64,000 bases of DNA from Liopterus haemorrhoidalis (taxonomy: Eukaryota > Arthropoda > Insecta > Coleoptera > Dytiscidae): positions 225,548,260-225,612,259 of the forward strand of contig OZ020611.1 in the NCBI GenBank assembly GCA_963971575.1, read 5' to 3'. The position numbers and the translations under genes were made by a program. The number at the start of each line of letters is the position of its first letter. Positions within the stretch are counted from its first letter, which is position 1. The notes beneath the pieces were generated by a model. It was given only the letters and a program-made list of their open reading frames with translations, did not search any database and was not told the origin of the DNA. Below are positions 31,568 through 41,719 of this stretch, one piece after another.

Positions 31568-31807
31568 ATGGAGTGGACAAACGAAAAAGTGTTTAATTTG
31601 ATCGATTTATACCGGGATCGTCCTGTTTTGTGGGACTGTCGTTTAAAGGACTATAAAGACAGGAATAAGAGATGTGACGCTCTATTGGAAATTGCGGTTA
31701 GTTTTGGAGTACAAAAAGAAGAAATTGATAGAAAAATCAAAAACTTGGTGCGTCATTTTTCGCGCGAAATAAAAAAAGAGAGAGAAGGTAATAAGTCCGG
31801 TGCGTGA
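31568..31807 (+). CDS. MADF/Myb-like protein of a Harbinger element, truncated
   Basis: 79 aa: MEWTNEKVFNLIDLYRDRPV, LWDCRLKDYKDRNKRCDALL and KNLVRHFSREIKKEREGNKS cover a whole MADF domain. The conserved positions are the Trp, LI--Y---P-LWD, YK---R and F-RE--K. In Harbinger elements the second gene encodes such a DNA-binding protein, which helps import and target the transposase. The frame ends soon after the domain, where sequence from the transposase gene begins, so the C-terminus is lost by deletion. Cargo of a non-autonomous element; expression unknown. Confidence 0.65.
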   Translation: MEWTNEKVFNLIDLYRDRPVLWDCRLKDYKDRNKRCDALLEIAVSFGVQKEEIDRKIKNLVRHFSREIKKEREGNKSGA

Positions 31808-31933
31808 TCTACTTTGAAGACTTGGACGTACCCAAAACCGTCGTTTGCACTGTTTGCGTATTTTTTCTTCACTGTCACTGTCAAGTATGATAACAGCAGC
31901 TGAAGCAATTAGTAAATCTTCCTCTGTGAACAT
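31800..31933 (-). pseudogene. HARBI1-like transposase, N-terminus only
   Basis: The minus-strand ATG at 31931-31933 opens MFTEEDLLIASAAVIILDSD, then SEE, a basic stretch and RRFWVRPSLQSR. The RRFWVRP-L motif is the start of PIF/Harbinger nuclease-type transposases (KRR-WVRPWL). After about 42 codons the match stops at the deletion junction with the MADF gene. The DDE core is absent. Confidence 0.7.
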
Positions 31934-32800
31934 TGTGCGACTAAACTAAATGCCAACACAGATGTGGACGTTTATACAGCCACTGGCTTTGCCAGTTGGC
32001 TTTGCCAGCTGGCCTTGCCAACTGGCAAACTGCGGCATAGTGGGGATGCGCCTTTAGCTATAATTTAGCTATAAATTAAAAAAATAAATTATTTTGTCAA
32101 AAATACAAAACTTGCAATATATTTCAAAAACACAATATGATCAAAAATTCCTCCCGTACGTTTCCGGCTCGGATCAATGTACATTAACTATAATTTTTTC
32201 AGATTTTAAGTTTAACCCCTTTGGATAAAAGGGCCGTCCCCTCTTTATGACAATAACTTTTAGCACATTTTTGGCTAAAATCGTGTTAAAAAAAAACGAA
32301 TTTTAAAAAACTATTTTTTGTTCCATAATCTACGTCCTAAGAGCTTTCTTTTGATATCATTCAATAAATTAAAAAAAAAAATTATCGACGACATTAAAAT
32401 CGACATTTTTTGAAAACCTAATCTGATCAAAAATTCTTGTTGAACTATTCCGGTTCCAATTAATGTTCATTATAGAGATTTTTTTAGATTTTTAGATCAA
32501 CCCCTCTGGAAGATAGGGTGGGTGACAAAATTTTGAAATATTTTTGCCTAAAATTTTTTAAAAAATATTATTTTTTTTTATTAAAAACATATTTGTTTAT
32601 ATTTATCTCGAGATGTGTTTTTTTGAACTCTCAGTATTCTTCCTATATGTGGGTCAAAGAGTTGTATTATATAAGCATGCCAAATTTAAACTTTCTATGT
32701 TAAGCCGTTTGGTTACAATTTTTACTGTACAGACAGAGAGACAGACTTACAGACAAACAGGCAGACAGACAGTCAGATACATGAGTGACGTTATAGTAAA

Positions 32801-33249
32801 AATATAAAAAATATAAAAAAATTGTAAAAAATGTCAATTTGACATATGTCATAATAAAAAATAATATCTTCATTATAATGATTATAACCAACAAATCTGA
32901 TGCCTGATTTACAGCACAAGGATATTGTTTAAATGACATTTAAAGTCAGTAATACGCTATAAATGTAACCAAAATAAACAGATCTGGTTTGTCCTTATAA
33001 AAGTGATCAGCATTTACTGTCTACTAATTTATTGTTCTACACCATGACTATATTTAAACTTTATAATCGGCTATTGTATTTCAAATCTAGTTCTTGAGCT
33101 AGATCTAGATGTCTTATTTATGTCCGCAACCCGTTCAACCTATTCCTCACAAATATTATACATATATATACTTATATGTTTGGTGGAAGTTACGAGTGAC
33201 TTGTTGAAATTTAAAATATATAAATATATCGGGATATGCACTCTATGGA
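32801..33249. other. No gene recognised; family E module at 32940-33015
   Basis: A+T-rich. The only identifiable part is AAAGTCAGTAATACGCTATA and what follows (32941-33015), the dispersed family E module also found at 2940-3008 and in family C. Confidence 0.45.
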
Positions 33250-33370
33250 CTGATGTTAAATAAAGTTTAAGACAACATTTATTCCAAATATCCGATATTT
33301 CGGCTTTATTTTAAGCCTTCATTCAGGGCCTATAATTTACAAAATTCTTGACATTAGTGAATTGTTTATA
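33250..33370 (-). repeat. Penelope-like remnant with hammerhead-like motif
   Basis: The minus strand has CCTGAATGA, a GGCTT/AAGCC stem with A-rich loop, then GAAA and ATATCGGATAT. This matches the hammerhead order CUGANGA, stem II, GAAA, stem III except for one extra A in the first core. Such motifs mark the repeats of Penelope-like elements. Stem I is not evident and no GIY-YIG or reverse transcriptase was found nearby. Confidence 0.35.
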
Positions 33371-33528
33371 GAAATTAACAATGTGAAAATTAAAATTTGA
33401 TTTATAAAAATTATTTGTTACTTACGTAGTTACTTAAGTATTTAAGTGTCATACAAAGGTGGTTGTACATCAATGTTTTAATTATACATAATCAAAACTG
33501 ATATTTATTTCCATTGGTAAAACTTATA

Positions 33529-34780
33529 CCAGGTCTACAAGTATGAAATGCGGATTTTTTTCAAATTTGCCGCACAAACAGAGTGTGTCGTTCCAAGTTT
33601 CAACACATATGGCGTTTCGTTAAGTTATCATTAAGTGTCAAATGCGTATAGGTTATAATTTGAAAAGGGATCATATAGTTTTGTTTTACTGTGTTAAAAA
33701 TGTCAAATTTTGTGCCAAATAAAGAGCATTCGCGGACAGTACTACTGTTTTGTTTTCATTTGAAGAAAACTGCTGCTGAATCATACCGACTGCTTCGAGA
33801 AGCTTATGGTGAATATGCTCCATCGCAAGATACGTGTGAACGATGATTTCGGCGTTTCAAAAGTGGTGATTTTGATCTTACAGACAAAGAACATGGAAAA
33901 CCTCCTAAAAAATATGAAGATACAAAATCGAAAACATTGCTACTGGAAGACGATAGTCAATCACAAAAACAACTAGCAGAACAGTTAGGCGTTAGTCAAC
34001 AAGCTGTTTCCAATCGCCTACGAGAGATGGGTAAGATCCAGAAAGTCGGCAGATGGGTTCCACATGCATTGAATGAGAAGCAGATGGAAAAACGCAAAAA
34101 CACTTGTGAAATTTTGCTTGCTCGATACAAAAGAAAGTCTTTTTTGCATCATATCATTACTGGCGATGAAAAATGGATTTATTTTGAAGGCTCACCATCC
34201 ACATTAACTGCAAGACCGAATCGCTTTGGCAAAAAGACAATGCTCTGTACTTGGTGGGACCAAAAGGGTGTGGTTTATTATGAATTGTTAAAACCTGGTG
34301 AAACAGTTAATACCCAACGCTACCAACAACTGATCGAATTGAACCATTCGCTGCTCATAAAACGACCAGAATACGAAAGAAGACAGCACAAGGTAATCTT
34401 TCTTCACGATAACGCTCCATCACATAAGGCAAAAGCAGTTTGCAACACATTGGAGGCACTCAAGTGGGAAGTGCTACCCCATGCCGCTTACTCACCAGAC
34501 TTGGCCCCTTCAAATTACCACTTGTTCGCATCGATGGGTCACACACTTGCCGAGCAGCACTTTTGTTCATATGAAAATGTGAAAGAATGGCTAGATGAAT
34601 GGTTTGCGGGGAAAGGGGAAGAGTTCTACTGGCGAGGTATTCACAAATTGCCTGAAAGATGGGAAAAATGTATAACTTCTAATGGAGCATACTTTGAATA
34701 AATAAACTTTTACTGTTCTTTTGTGTTTAATGTGTTTTATTTAAAAAAAAAAAAAACCGCATTTCATACTTGTAGACATG
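33529..34780 (+). mobile_element. mariner element (family M-a), nearly intact
   Basis: Ends CCAGGTCTACAAGTATGAAA (left) and CCATGTCTACAAGTATGAAA (complement of right), with TA on both sides (33527-33528 and 34781-34782). Length 1252 bp, normal for mariner. A near-identical copy is at 39739-41045. A second, extra right end follows at 34961-35034. Confidence 0.88.
33700..34701 (+). pseudogene. mariner transposase, one stop and active-site change
   Basis: The frame from ATG 33700 (MSNFVPNKEHSRTVLLFCFH) runs to TAA 34701. It is broken only by one TGA where the copy at 39920 has Trp (CERWFR). It lacks about 11 codons after the first catalytic region (FE then GSPST; the sister copy reads FENPKRKKSLVNPGSPST). 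The helix-turn-helix part contains QKQLAEQLGVSQQAVSNRLR. GDEKWIYF carries the first Asp and FLHDNAPSH the second. The third, 34 residues on in SPDLAPSNYHLF, is Asn instead of Asp. A typical DD34D mariner protein, now inactive. Confidence 0.85.
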
Positions 34781-34782
34781 GT

Positions 34783-35034
34783 ATGTATATCGAGTGGTTC
34801 CGCGGTAGAACGAGTTACGTCGAATACATAGCTGCGCCAGGGAGCGTGATATAAGTCAGTTTGGAAGCACATTGGAAGTCAGTTTACGGTTGCCCTGGTG
34901 GGTTTTCAAACTTTACGCAGCGCAGCGTTCTACTGTCGCTAGATAGCGTTTTTTACGCACCTTTTACTGTTCTTTTGAGTTCAATGTGTTCTATTTAAAA
35001 AAAAATAATCCGCATTTCATACTTATAGACCTGG
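34783..35034 (+). repeat. Shared mariner flank plus a second right end
   Basis: 34783-34960 (GTATATCGAGTGGTTCCGCG onward) is nearly identical to 41048-41224, which follows the sister mariner. At 34961 the sequence jumps to another copy of the mariner 3' region (TTTTACTGTTCTTTTGAGTT, TCCGCATTTCATACTTATAG) ending CCTGG at 35034, followed by TA. The outer ends (33529 and 35034) both read CCAGGTCTA, while the inner right end reads CCATGTCTA. Confidence 0.75.
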
Positions 35035-35036
35035 TA

Positions 35037-36835
35037 GATGTTTTAATGTGAACAATAATTAATTTTTTAACATAGTTGTGAGAATAACGCACGTGGTCAA
35101 CATGAACCTAATGTTATTCAACATTAAATCTGCATTGAATATTTTAACCAAATCAACCTAATAGTAAAGCATATATAAAAGATAAATTGATTCCTGTTTT
35201 ATACTGCATATCACAAGTGTTGATCTTATAAATAATGAACGCACAAAACTACACTTTTTAGAGTTTAAATAATATATGAATATATTGTTTAGGAAATATC
35301 ACAAACTTTAACTGCATTTTATTTTATAGGAAGAGGAGAATCATTCTATGTTTATAAAAATTTAAACTGTCCTCTTGATTATTTGAATTGTGCAATTATC
35401 TCAGTGGTCCTATAATTATTGGACGCACACTTTATGTGTGTTTATAACTATAAATATATGTATGCGTGGAATTTACAACTAAGTATGTGAAAGTGTATTT
35501 ATTTTTATATTAGTAATTCGCGTGTGTGTGCCTTTATTACTTTCCTATTGTCTTTATTTTTCTTTCGGTTTACAATACGTGTGTGGGTGTGTGTATATGT
35601 GTATTTATTCAGGCGGCTGCTGTTAAAATTTTCATGAACCACTGAAATGGTCTGGGAAATTTAGAAAATTTGAGTGTTTTCTAAAAAAATACTAAACGTT
35701 TTTATAGGAATTTAATGGAGGCAGAAAGTCAGTTAATGTAATGTTGTTTTCACTGATATTTGTCTTTCTGAAAGTAGGACCATGTAAAAATAAAAGCAAC
35801 AGATTAGATGAATAAAACATATTATTCTAACCTACTTCAAAAATCTTTCTTAGACCTAAGTCATACTTGAAAAACAAGGAAAGTGTATGGTTAAATTTAG
35901 CAGGTACTAAATAATAAAAAAGGCAATTAGCAAAGTTCACTACCTGCCATGTACATCCCATTTTTACAACGTTATATTGACTCACATGTCTTTTTACAGT
36001 TGTAAAATATCGATTTATTAAGTAGTTTGTTGTAAATAGCTGTTTAAATAAAGTCGTTCTTTATATTTTTTAAGTCTGATAAATTTGAACATTAGGTGTT
36101 TAACGGCAACGCAAATGTTAAACAAAATGATCTGTATGTTGGGTGTATAGCAGTGGTGTCCAATGGTGTCAAAAATGTTGATGACAAAGGTTGACCATAA
36201 TAAAAAATTTCAAATCATCCTTTCAAGTACGACTTGAAAGTGAAATATTTTTTATCATGCTCCGAGCTACAGATAGCTCAATCATCGGTCGTTAAAAAAA
36301 ATGTAGTTTTGGATGCCACATTCTAAATTATTACCGTTGTTTTTTTTACTGACCTCTCTATTAAATGCTCTATTTTCATTTTTGTTCCATTCAATTTTGG
36401 CCGATGAGGACCAATATTTTTTATCAAAAATTTTATTTCATAGTTCCAGTTCTTATCACAAATCAAAACAAACTAAACTAAGGACACCTGTCGAAATTCA
36501 ATAATACATACACAACAACCTCGCCGCTATTGCGTTTTCCAGTTCATTTTTATTACTTGCGTAGATAAATACATTAGAAATCGCATGTGGAAACACTGTG
36601 TGTTGGGACACTAGAGTAGTCACCTGAGCATTGTTTTCTAGATTAAATTTTTAAAATCTAACATTTATATGAAAAATCTTTGATTTATAAATAATAAATA
36701 TAAATATATGCAGATATATTTATCTAATTTAATGCAATTTTAAAGTATAAATGAAATTTAAAAATCAAGTTTTTTATTAAAAATTTTTAGGTCCTGTCCC
36801 AGCGCCACTATGCCTCAGCCGCCACTGATTGAACG
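35037..36835. other. No gene recognised
   Basis: Long A+T-rich stretch with a GT-rich patch (35520-35600). CAGTGGTGTCCAA at 36150 and GCCGCCACTG at 36820 look like hAT-type ends, but the bodies do not allow me to define an element. The 63-codon frame at 36313 has no recognisable relation. Confidence 0.4.
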
Positions 36836-36837
36836 GT

Positions 36838-37350
36838 GATATAAAAAATTTCAACATGGTGATTTGGAGTTAGAAGATGATCCACGTTTTGAAAGTGGTA
36901 ATTCCGAAAAGTGTAGCTGTCATAAAAAATTTTTCAAAAAATCACAATATAACAAACAAGCAGACAGTGGAAATCCTCGAGGTTTACATACAATTCTGCA
37001 TGGAAAATTGCATTTTAGAAAAATTTGTACGCTTTGGTGTTTATTTGTACCTGATAATCAAAAACAACAATACGTTACTCAAGATTTTTTAGAAAATTCA
37101 GTTTTACAATTAACCTCCGTAACAGCGTAATATCTTAGGTATAGTCCAGATCTTGCGCCATAAGATTTTGGAATATTCTCTTACGTCAAAAATTAACAAA
37201 ATGTTGCCGTTTTGCTTATGAACACCAGTTATTAGTTGTATGGGATGAATCACGTGATTCTCTGTCGACGAAAAACTAATAAAAAATTATTGATGAATAA
37301 TTTTAACGACTGTATAACTGTGTAGAATATGATGAAACTTTTTCTGAATA
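36838..37350 (+). pseudogene. mariner transposase relic (M9)
   Basis: Frames give KKFQHGDLELEDDPRFESGN, then LHTILHGKLHFRKICTLWCL, DNQKQQYVT, YSPDLAP and, towards the end, FAYEHQLLVVWDESRDSLST and KIIDE. These follow mariner order (linker, WVPH-L region, SPDLAP, C-terminus), but the catalytic core between them is deleted and stops are frequent. It belongs to another lineage than the copies around it. The M-b element starts 40 bp downstream. Confidence 0.6.
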
Positions 37351-37392
37351 ATAAAGTTAAACAATAAAACTTTCCTAGCGCCCTGCGTAATG

Positions 37393-38568
37393 TCAGGTCT
37401 GGGAAAAAGTTTGTGGCGTTTTTGCCAATTGCAAATAACTCAGGAAACACAGATCGCAGCGACACCACTAAGCACTCGTTGGAAAGGTGACAGTTCAAGC
37501 GTTACTTTGAGTGTCTAAACATCAAAATTTGTTTGCGTTTGAAAATGGAGAAAAGCAATGAAAAATTGCGATATATTTTGTAATATTACGGCAAAGGGAA
37601 GAACGTTGCGCAGGCTTGTGAAAAAAAAATGTGCTGTGTACGGTGAAGGAACTTTATCAAAATCTGCGGCGCGTGCATTTTAATGTGAAAGATTACTCAC
37701 GCTCTGGTCGTCCAATCAGTGAAAAAGCTGATGAAAATCTTGAAAAAGTCCAGCAAAACTGTTTTTAACCATTTACGGAAAGATGGCTACAAAAGGAAGA
37801 TCGATATATGGGTTCTATGAGTTGGGCGCGAAAAACATGACAGACCGAATTAACATCTGCGATGCGTTGCTGAAACGCAATGAAATCGAGCCATTTCTGA
37901 AACGTGTCATAACCAGTGATGAAACATGGATCACGTACGACAATCAGAAGCGTAAAAGATCGTGGACATTTATGATGGTGAGCCGTCACATGCGTTCGCG
38001 AAGCTAGGATTGACGCCGAGCAAGGTGATGCTGTGTGTGTGGTGAGACTGGAAGGGAATTGTCCACCATGACCTACTTCCAGTCGGTCAGACGATTGATT
38101 TTCAACTCTACTGTGGACAACTAGAGAGATTACGCCAGGCAATTGAAAGAGAACGGCCCGAATTGAATAATAGGAAAGGTGTTGTCTTTCATCATGATAA
38201 CGCAAGACCACACACTTCTTTGATGATTCGTCAAAAATTGCGAGAGCTTGGTTGGGAAATTTTGTTGCATCCATCGTATAGTGCAGACATAGCACCCTCT
38301 GCTTATCACCTATTCCGATCTTTGCAGAATTCTCTCAATGGAATTAAGCTGGTTTCAAAAGAAGCCTGTGAAAACCACTTGATTCAGTTTTTCAACCAGA
38401 AACCACAGAAGTTTTTCACCGATGGCATCATGGCTCTACCCGAAATATGGCGAAACGTTGTCGATAATAATGGAGCATATTTGGCTTAAATAAATTCATA
38501 TTCACACTATAACAAAACCAGTTGAATTTAACTTTAAAAAAAACGCCACGATTTTTCCTCACACCTGA
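37393..38568 (+). mobile_element. mariner element (family M-b), older copy
   Basis: The left end is TCAGGTCTGGGAAAAAGTTT; the right end (complement) is TCAGGTGTGAGGAAAAATCG followed by TGGCG. TA follows the right end; the left flank reads TG, so one TA has mutated. The sister copy is 47991-49275. Confidence 0.75.
37545..38489 (+). pseudogene. mariner transposase, broken (family M-b)
   Basis: Pieces in different frames: MEKSNEKLRYIL at 37545, NVKDYSRSGRPISEKADENL, NICDALLKRNEIEPFLKRVI with SDETWITYDNQKRKRSW, then NRKGVVFHHDNARPHTSLM and QKLRELGWEILLHPSYSADI through to NNGAYLA. Versus the copy at 48183 it lacks about 60 bp around the RRISSVDIGTELGI region. The third catalytic position reads Ala (APSAYHLF). 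Confidence 0.75.
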
Positions 38569-39738
38569 TATATGCTTAAATATTGCACATGCTCATACAT
38601 GTATGTATAAGTTTGAAAGCCGATTTGACCATATCCTTTTGGGGGTCCCATAGCGTACCAGGACCCAACACTGGTAGCGTCATGATAAATCCGTGCCAGT
38701 GCCACGATACATTGTGGCCGCTTTAATAATATACTATTCCCGCCACTTCCAATGAGCGTAGTAAAAAAAAAAAAAAAAACATAAAGAAACACGCCTAAAT
38801 ACATTCAATAGAATCAACTACAAAATATGGATGTATAAAAAGAAATAATCGTTTAACACATTAACATAAAACATGTCGTTTAAAAATGCACTAGAGTCGC
38901 TCTAAACGAGTGGCAATCCCTTAACGCAGTCCAGTCTACTGCCAAGTAATTTAAACAGTTAACCAGACTTATTACTTTATTATGATGATTATGAAGGCAT
39001 TGAATGCGAGTGGTAGCGTAAGACAATACGGAGACTTTGCACCGGAACAATGCACCGTGTGGGCAGCATGCATATTCAGCTTGACGCCATACAATATTTA
39101 CCAGGGGCGGTTAAGTACTGGGGACACTAACTCACCTACCTTACTCACTAGATAAATACATTTTAAAAGGTCTGCTATTTTAATTGATGATCATTCAATG
39201 CACCTTTCAAATTAATGCATATTGAATTCCTATTTCAACAAGTGAAGAAAAACAGCTGTAGAATCATAAGTACTTTTTCTACACCAGTGGAACTTAATTA
39301 GAGTGTCGCAGCAAACTGTTATATCATGAGATAATATTCTAAGGCAGTTTCAGTGAAAGAAAGGGATACACTGCGTTCCTTACTCAATCAGACGTAAATA
39401 TTTTTTTGTGAAAAATCTTTACCTAAAAATTAATTTATTTCTTATTTGTTATAGTAGAATATTATTTTCATAATTACGTGAAATTAGTCAAATGTATAAA
39501 ATATAAATTATAGTACCAATGGAATGCCAATGGCCCGGGCCCCGGAGCCCCGAAATTATTTATTTTTACATAAATAAACGTAGGGACATGGGAGCCCCGA
39601 AATGTTGTTTGGCCTGACCCCCATTGAAGCTCTCTCAGCGCCTGGTACAGAATATGTCGAATATTAAAAAGACGCTGCCATATTACTGCTGGATGCAGCC
39701 TTATTTTGTGCAATAAGAAAATAGAGAGTTCGGATGTA
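38569..39738. other. No gene recognised
   Basis: 38620-38760 has a minus-strand frame containing GPPKGYGQIGFQTYTYM that vaguely recalls retroelement debris, and 39520-39640 has GGGCCCCGGAGCCCCGAAA-type GC-rich repeats. Neither can be assigned. Confidence 0.35.
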
Positions 39739-41045
39739 TCAGGTCTACAAGTATGAAATGCGGATTTTTTCAAACTTGCCGCGCAAACAGAGTGTATAGT
39801 TCAAAGTTTCAACACATATGGCGTTTTGTTAAGTTATCATTAAGTGTCAAATGGGTATAGGTTATAATTTGAAAAGTGATAATATACTATACATATACTT
39901 TTGTTTTACTGTGTTAAAAATGTCAAATTTTGTGCCAAATTTTGTGAAAAAAAGAGCATTCGCGGACAGTACTACTGTTTTGTTTTCATTTGAAAAAACT
40001 GCTGCTGAATCATACCGACTGCTTCGAGAAGCTTATGGTGAATATGCTCCATCGCAAGATATGTGTGAACGATGGTTTCGGCATTTCAAAAGTGGTGACT
40101 TTGATCTTACAGACAAAGAACATGGAAAACCTCCAAAAAATATGAAGATATAAAATTGAAAACACTGCTACAGGAAGACGATAGTCAATCACAAAAACAA
40201 CTAGCAGAGCAGTTAGGCGTTAGTCAACAAGCTGTTTACAATCGCCTACGAGAGATGGGTAAGATCCAGAAAGTCGGCAGATGGGTTCCACATGCATTGA
40301 ATGAGAGGCAGATGAAAAAACGCAAAAACACTTGTGAAATTTTGCTTGCACGATACAAAAGAAAGTCTTTTTTGCATCGTATCATTACTGGCGATGAAAA
40401 ATGGATTTATTTTGAAAATCCCAAACGCAAAAAATCATTAGTTAACCCAGGATCACCATCCACATCAACTGCAAGACCGAATCGCTTTGGCAAAAAGACA
40501 ATGCTCTGTACTTGGTGGGACCAAAAGGGTGTGGTCTATTATGAATTGTTAAAACCTGGTGAAACAGTTAATACCCAACGCTACCAACAACAACTGATCG
40601 AATTGAACCATTTGCTGCTCATAAAACGACCAGAATACGAAAGAAGACAGCACAAGGTAATCTTTCTTCACGATAACGCTGCATCACATAAGGCAAAAGC
40701 AGTTTGCAACACATTGGAGGCACTCAAGTGGGAAGTGCTACCCCATGCCGCTTACTCACCAGACTTGGCCCCTTCAGATTACCACTTGTTCGCATCGATG
40801 GATCACGCACTTGCCGAGCAGCACTTTTGTTCATATGAAAATGTAAAAGAATTGCTAGATGAATGGTTTGCGGGGAAAGGGGATGAGTTCTACTGGCGAG
40901 GTATTTAAAAATTGCCTGAAAGATGGGAAAAATGTATAACTTCTAATGGAGCATACTTTGAATAAATAAACTTTTACTGTTCTTTTGTGTTTAATGTGTT
41001 TTATTTAAAAAAAAAAAAATCCGCATTTCATACTTGTAGACATGG
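39739..41045 (+). mobile_element. mariner element (family M-a), second copy
   Basis: 1307 bp with ends TCAGGTCTACAAGTATGAAA and (complement) CCATGTCTACAAGTATGAAA and TA on both sides (39737-39738 and 41046-41047). Its left half and coding region are near-identical to 33529-34780, and so are the 177 bp after its right end, but the left flanks differ. Confidence 0.88.
39920..40965 (+). pseudogene. mariner transposase, one frameshift and one stop
   Basis: ATG 39920 opens MSNFVPNFVKKRAFADSTTV. A one-base deletion in the A-run near 40138 (KPPK then NMKI, stop) shifts the frame, which resumes as LKTLLQEDDSQSQKQLAEQL. It keeps GDEKWIYFENPKRKKSLVNP, FLHDNAASHKAK and the third Asp (SPDLAPSDYHLF), so the DD34D triad is complete. 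A TAA replaces a codon in WRGI-KLPERWEK near the C-terminus. The homologue 33700-34701 carries different lesions; neither copy is intact. Confidence 0.85.
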
Positions 41046-41047
41046 TA

Positions 41048-41224
41048 TGTATATCGAGTGGTTCCGCGGTAGAACGAGTTACGTCGAATTAATAGCTGCG
41101 CCAGGGAGCGTGATATGAGCCAGTTTGGAAGCACATTGGAAGTGAGTTTACGGTTGCCCTGGTGGGTCGTCTGATTTTACGCAGCGCAGAGTTCTACTGT
41201 TGCTAGGTAGAGTTTTTTACGCAC
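41048..41224 (+). repeat. Flank shared with 34783-34960
   Basis: Starts GTATATCGAGTGGTTCCGCG and ends near GTTTTTTACGCAC, with a few base differences from the copy after the other mariner. Less A+T-rich than the surroundings. Not coding. Confidence 0.75.
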
Positions 41225-41719
41225 GTGCGACTTATTATTGAGATGTTCCTATTTTCTTTATGGTCGGATCTCTGAATTGGAACAAAAAATAGTTTTCATA
41301 CGTATTCATTAATTTTCGGGGTTTCAGAAATAACTTCAGCTGCTAATCTCTTTTGCTGCTTTAAATATTGCAAACAGAAAAATATTTATTGACAGAAGGA
41401 GGCCTTAATCTGAAGGCTTTTAAGCCTTAGAAACTGTAATTAAATAACTGGAGTACAGTCGACCCTTGATATTCGCGAGAATATTTTCGCCTACATGCAG
41501 TGAAGACAATACATTTGTCTTCACTACATACCTTGATATTAAGTCATGCCACACCACTGGGCAGTTCTCAAACTTCTTGTACCACTTAGCACGTTCAAAC
41601 GCATAGGCACCATGAAAAATCAGATAAATTCGATTTGCAACAATAAATCAGAAACAAAATTCAAGTTGCTAATTCTTACTTAGGGAAGATCTCATAAAAG
41701 ATGAAAGGATCTACCAATA
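41225..41719. other. No gene recognised
   Basis: Unassigned sequence between the mariner flank and the THAP-exon element. Confidence 0.4.

Larger units (their letters stand above)
31319..32053. mobile_element. Internally deleted PIF/Harbinger element
   Basis: Inverted repeats of about 40 bp contain CACTATGCCGCAGTTTGCCA and CAGTTGGCAAGGCCAG. TTA flanks both sides (31316-31318 and 32054-32056), the target duplication of PIF/Harbinger. It carries the beginnings of two convergent genes: a MADF/Myb-like protein on the plus strand and a HARBI1-like transposase on the minus strand. Their distal parts are missing. This is the two-gene plan of Harbinger elements collapsed by one internal deletion. 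Confidence 0.8.
31268..32800 (-). mobile_element. Helentron-like variant A copy, interrupted by a Harbinger element
   Basis: Left part (ACACATACTATCTTAGCCAT, CAAAAAATCCATGAAAC) and right part (TAATTTAGCTATAAATTAAA onward) match 27045-27300. Between them sits the Harbinger element 31319-32053. The ACAG tract is at 32735-32780, followed by TGAGTGACGTTATAG. The terminal GGTTTTGTAGG end is not recognisable. The internal core is duplicated as in the paralogue. Confidence 0.6.

Noticed and set aside
36150..36825. Possible hAT element with CAGTGG ends
   Set aside because: The two end-like motifs do not match each other beyond six bases and no target duplication was found.
37765..38295. Minus-strand 176-codon frame (also 48652-49020)
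   Set aside because: Antisense of the M-b mariner transposase.
38559..38804. Minus-strand 81-codon frame with GPPKGYGQIGF
   Set aside because: Slight resemblance to retroelement debris, but no motif firm enough to name it.
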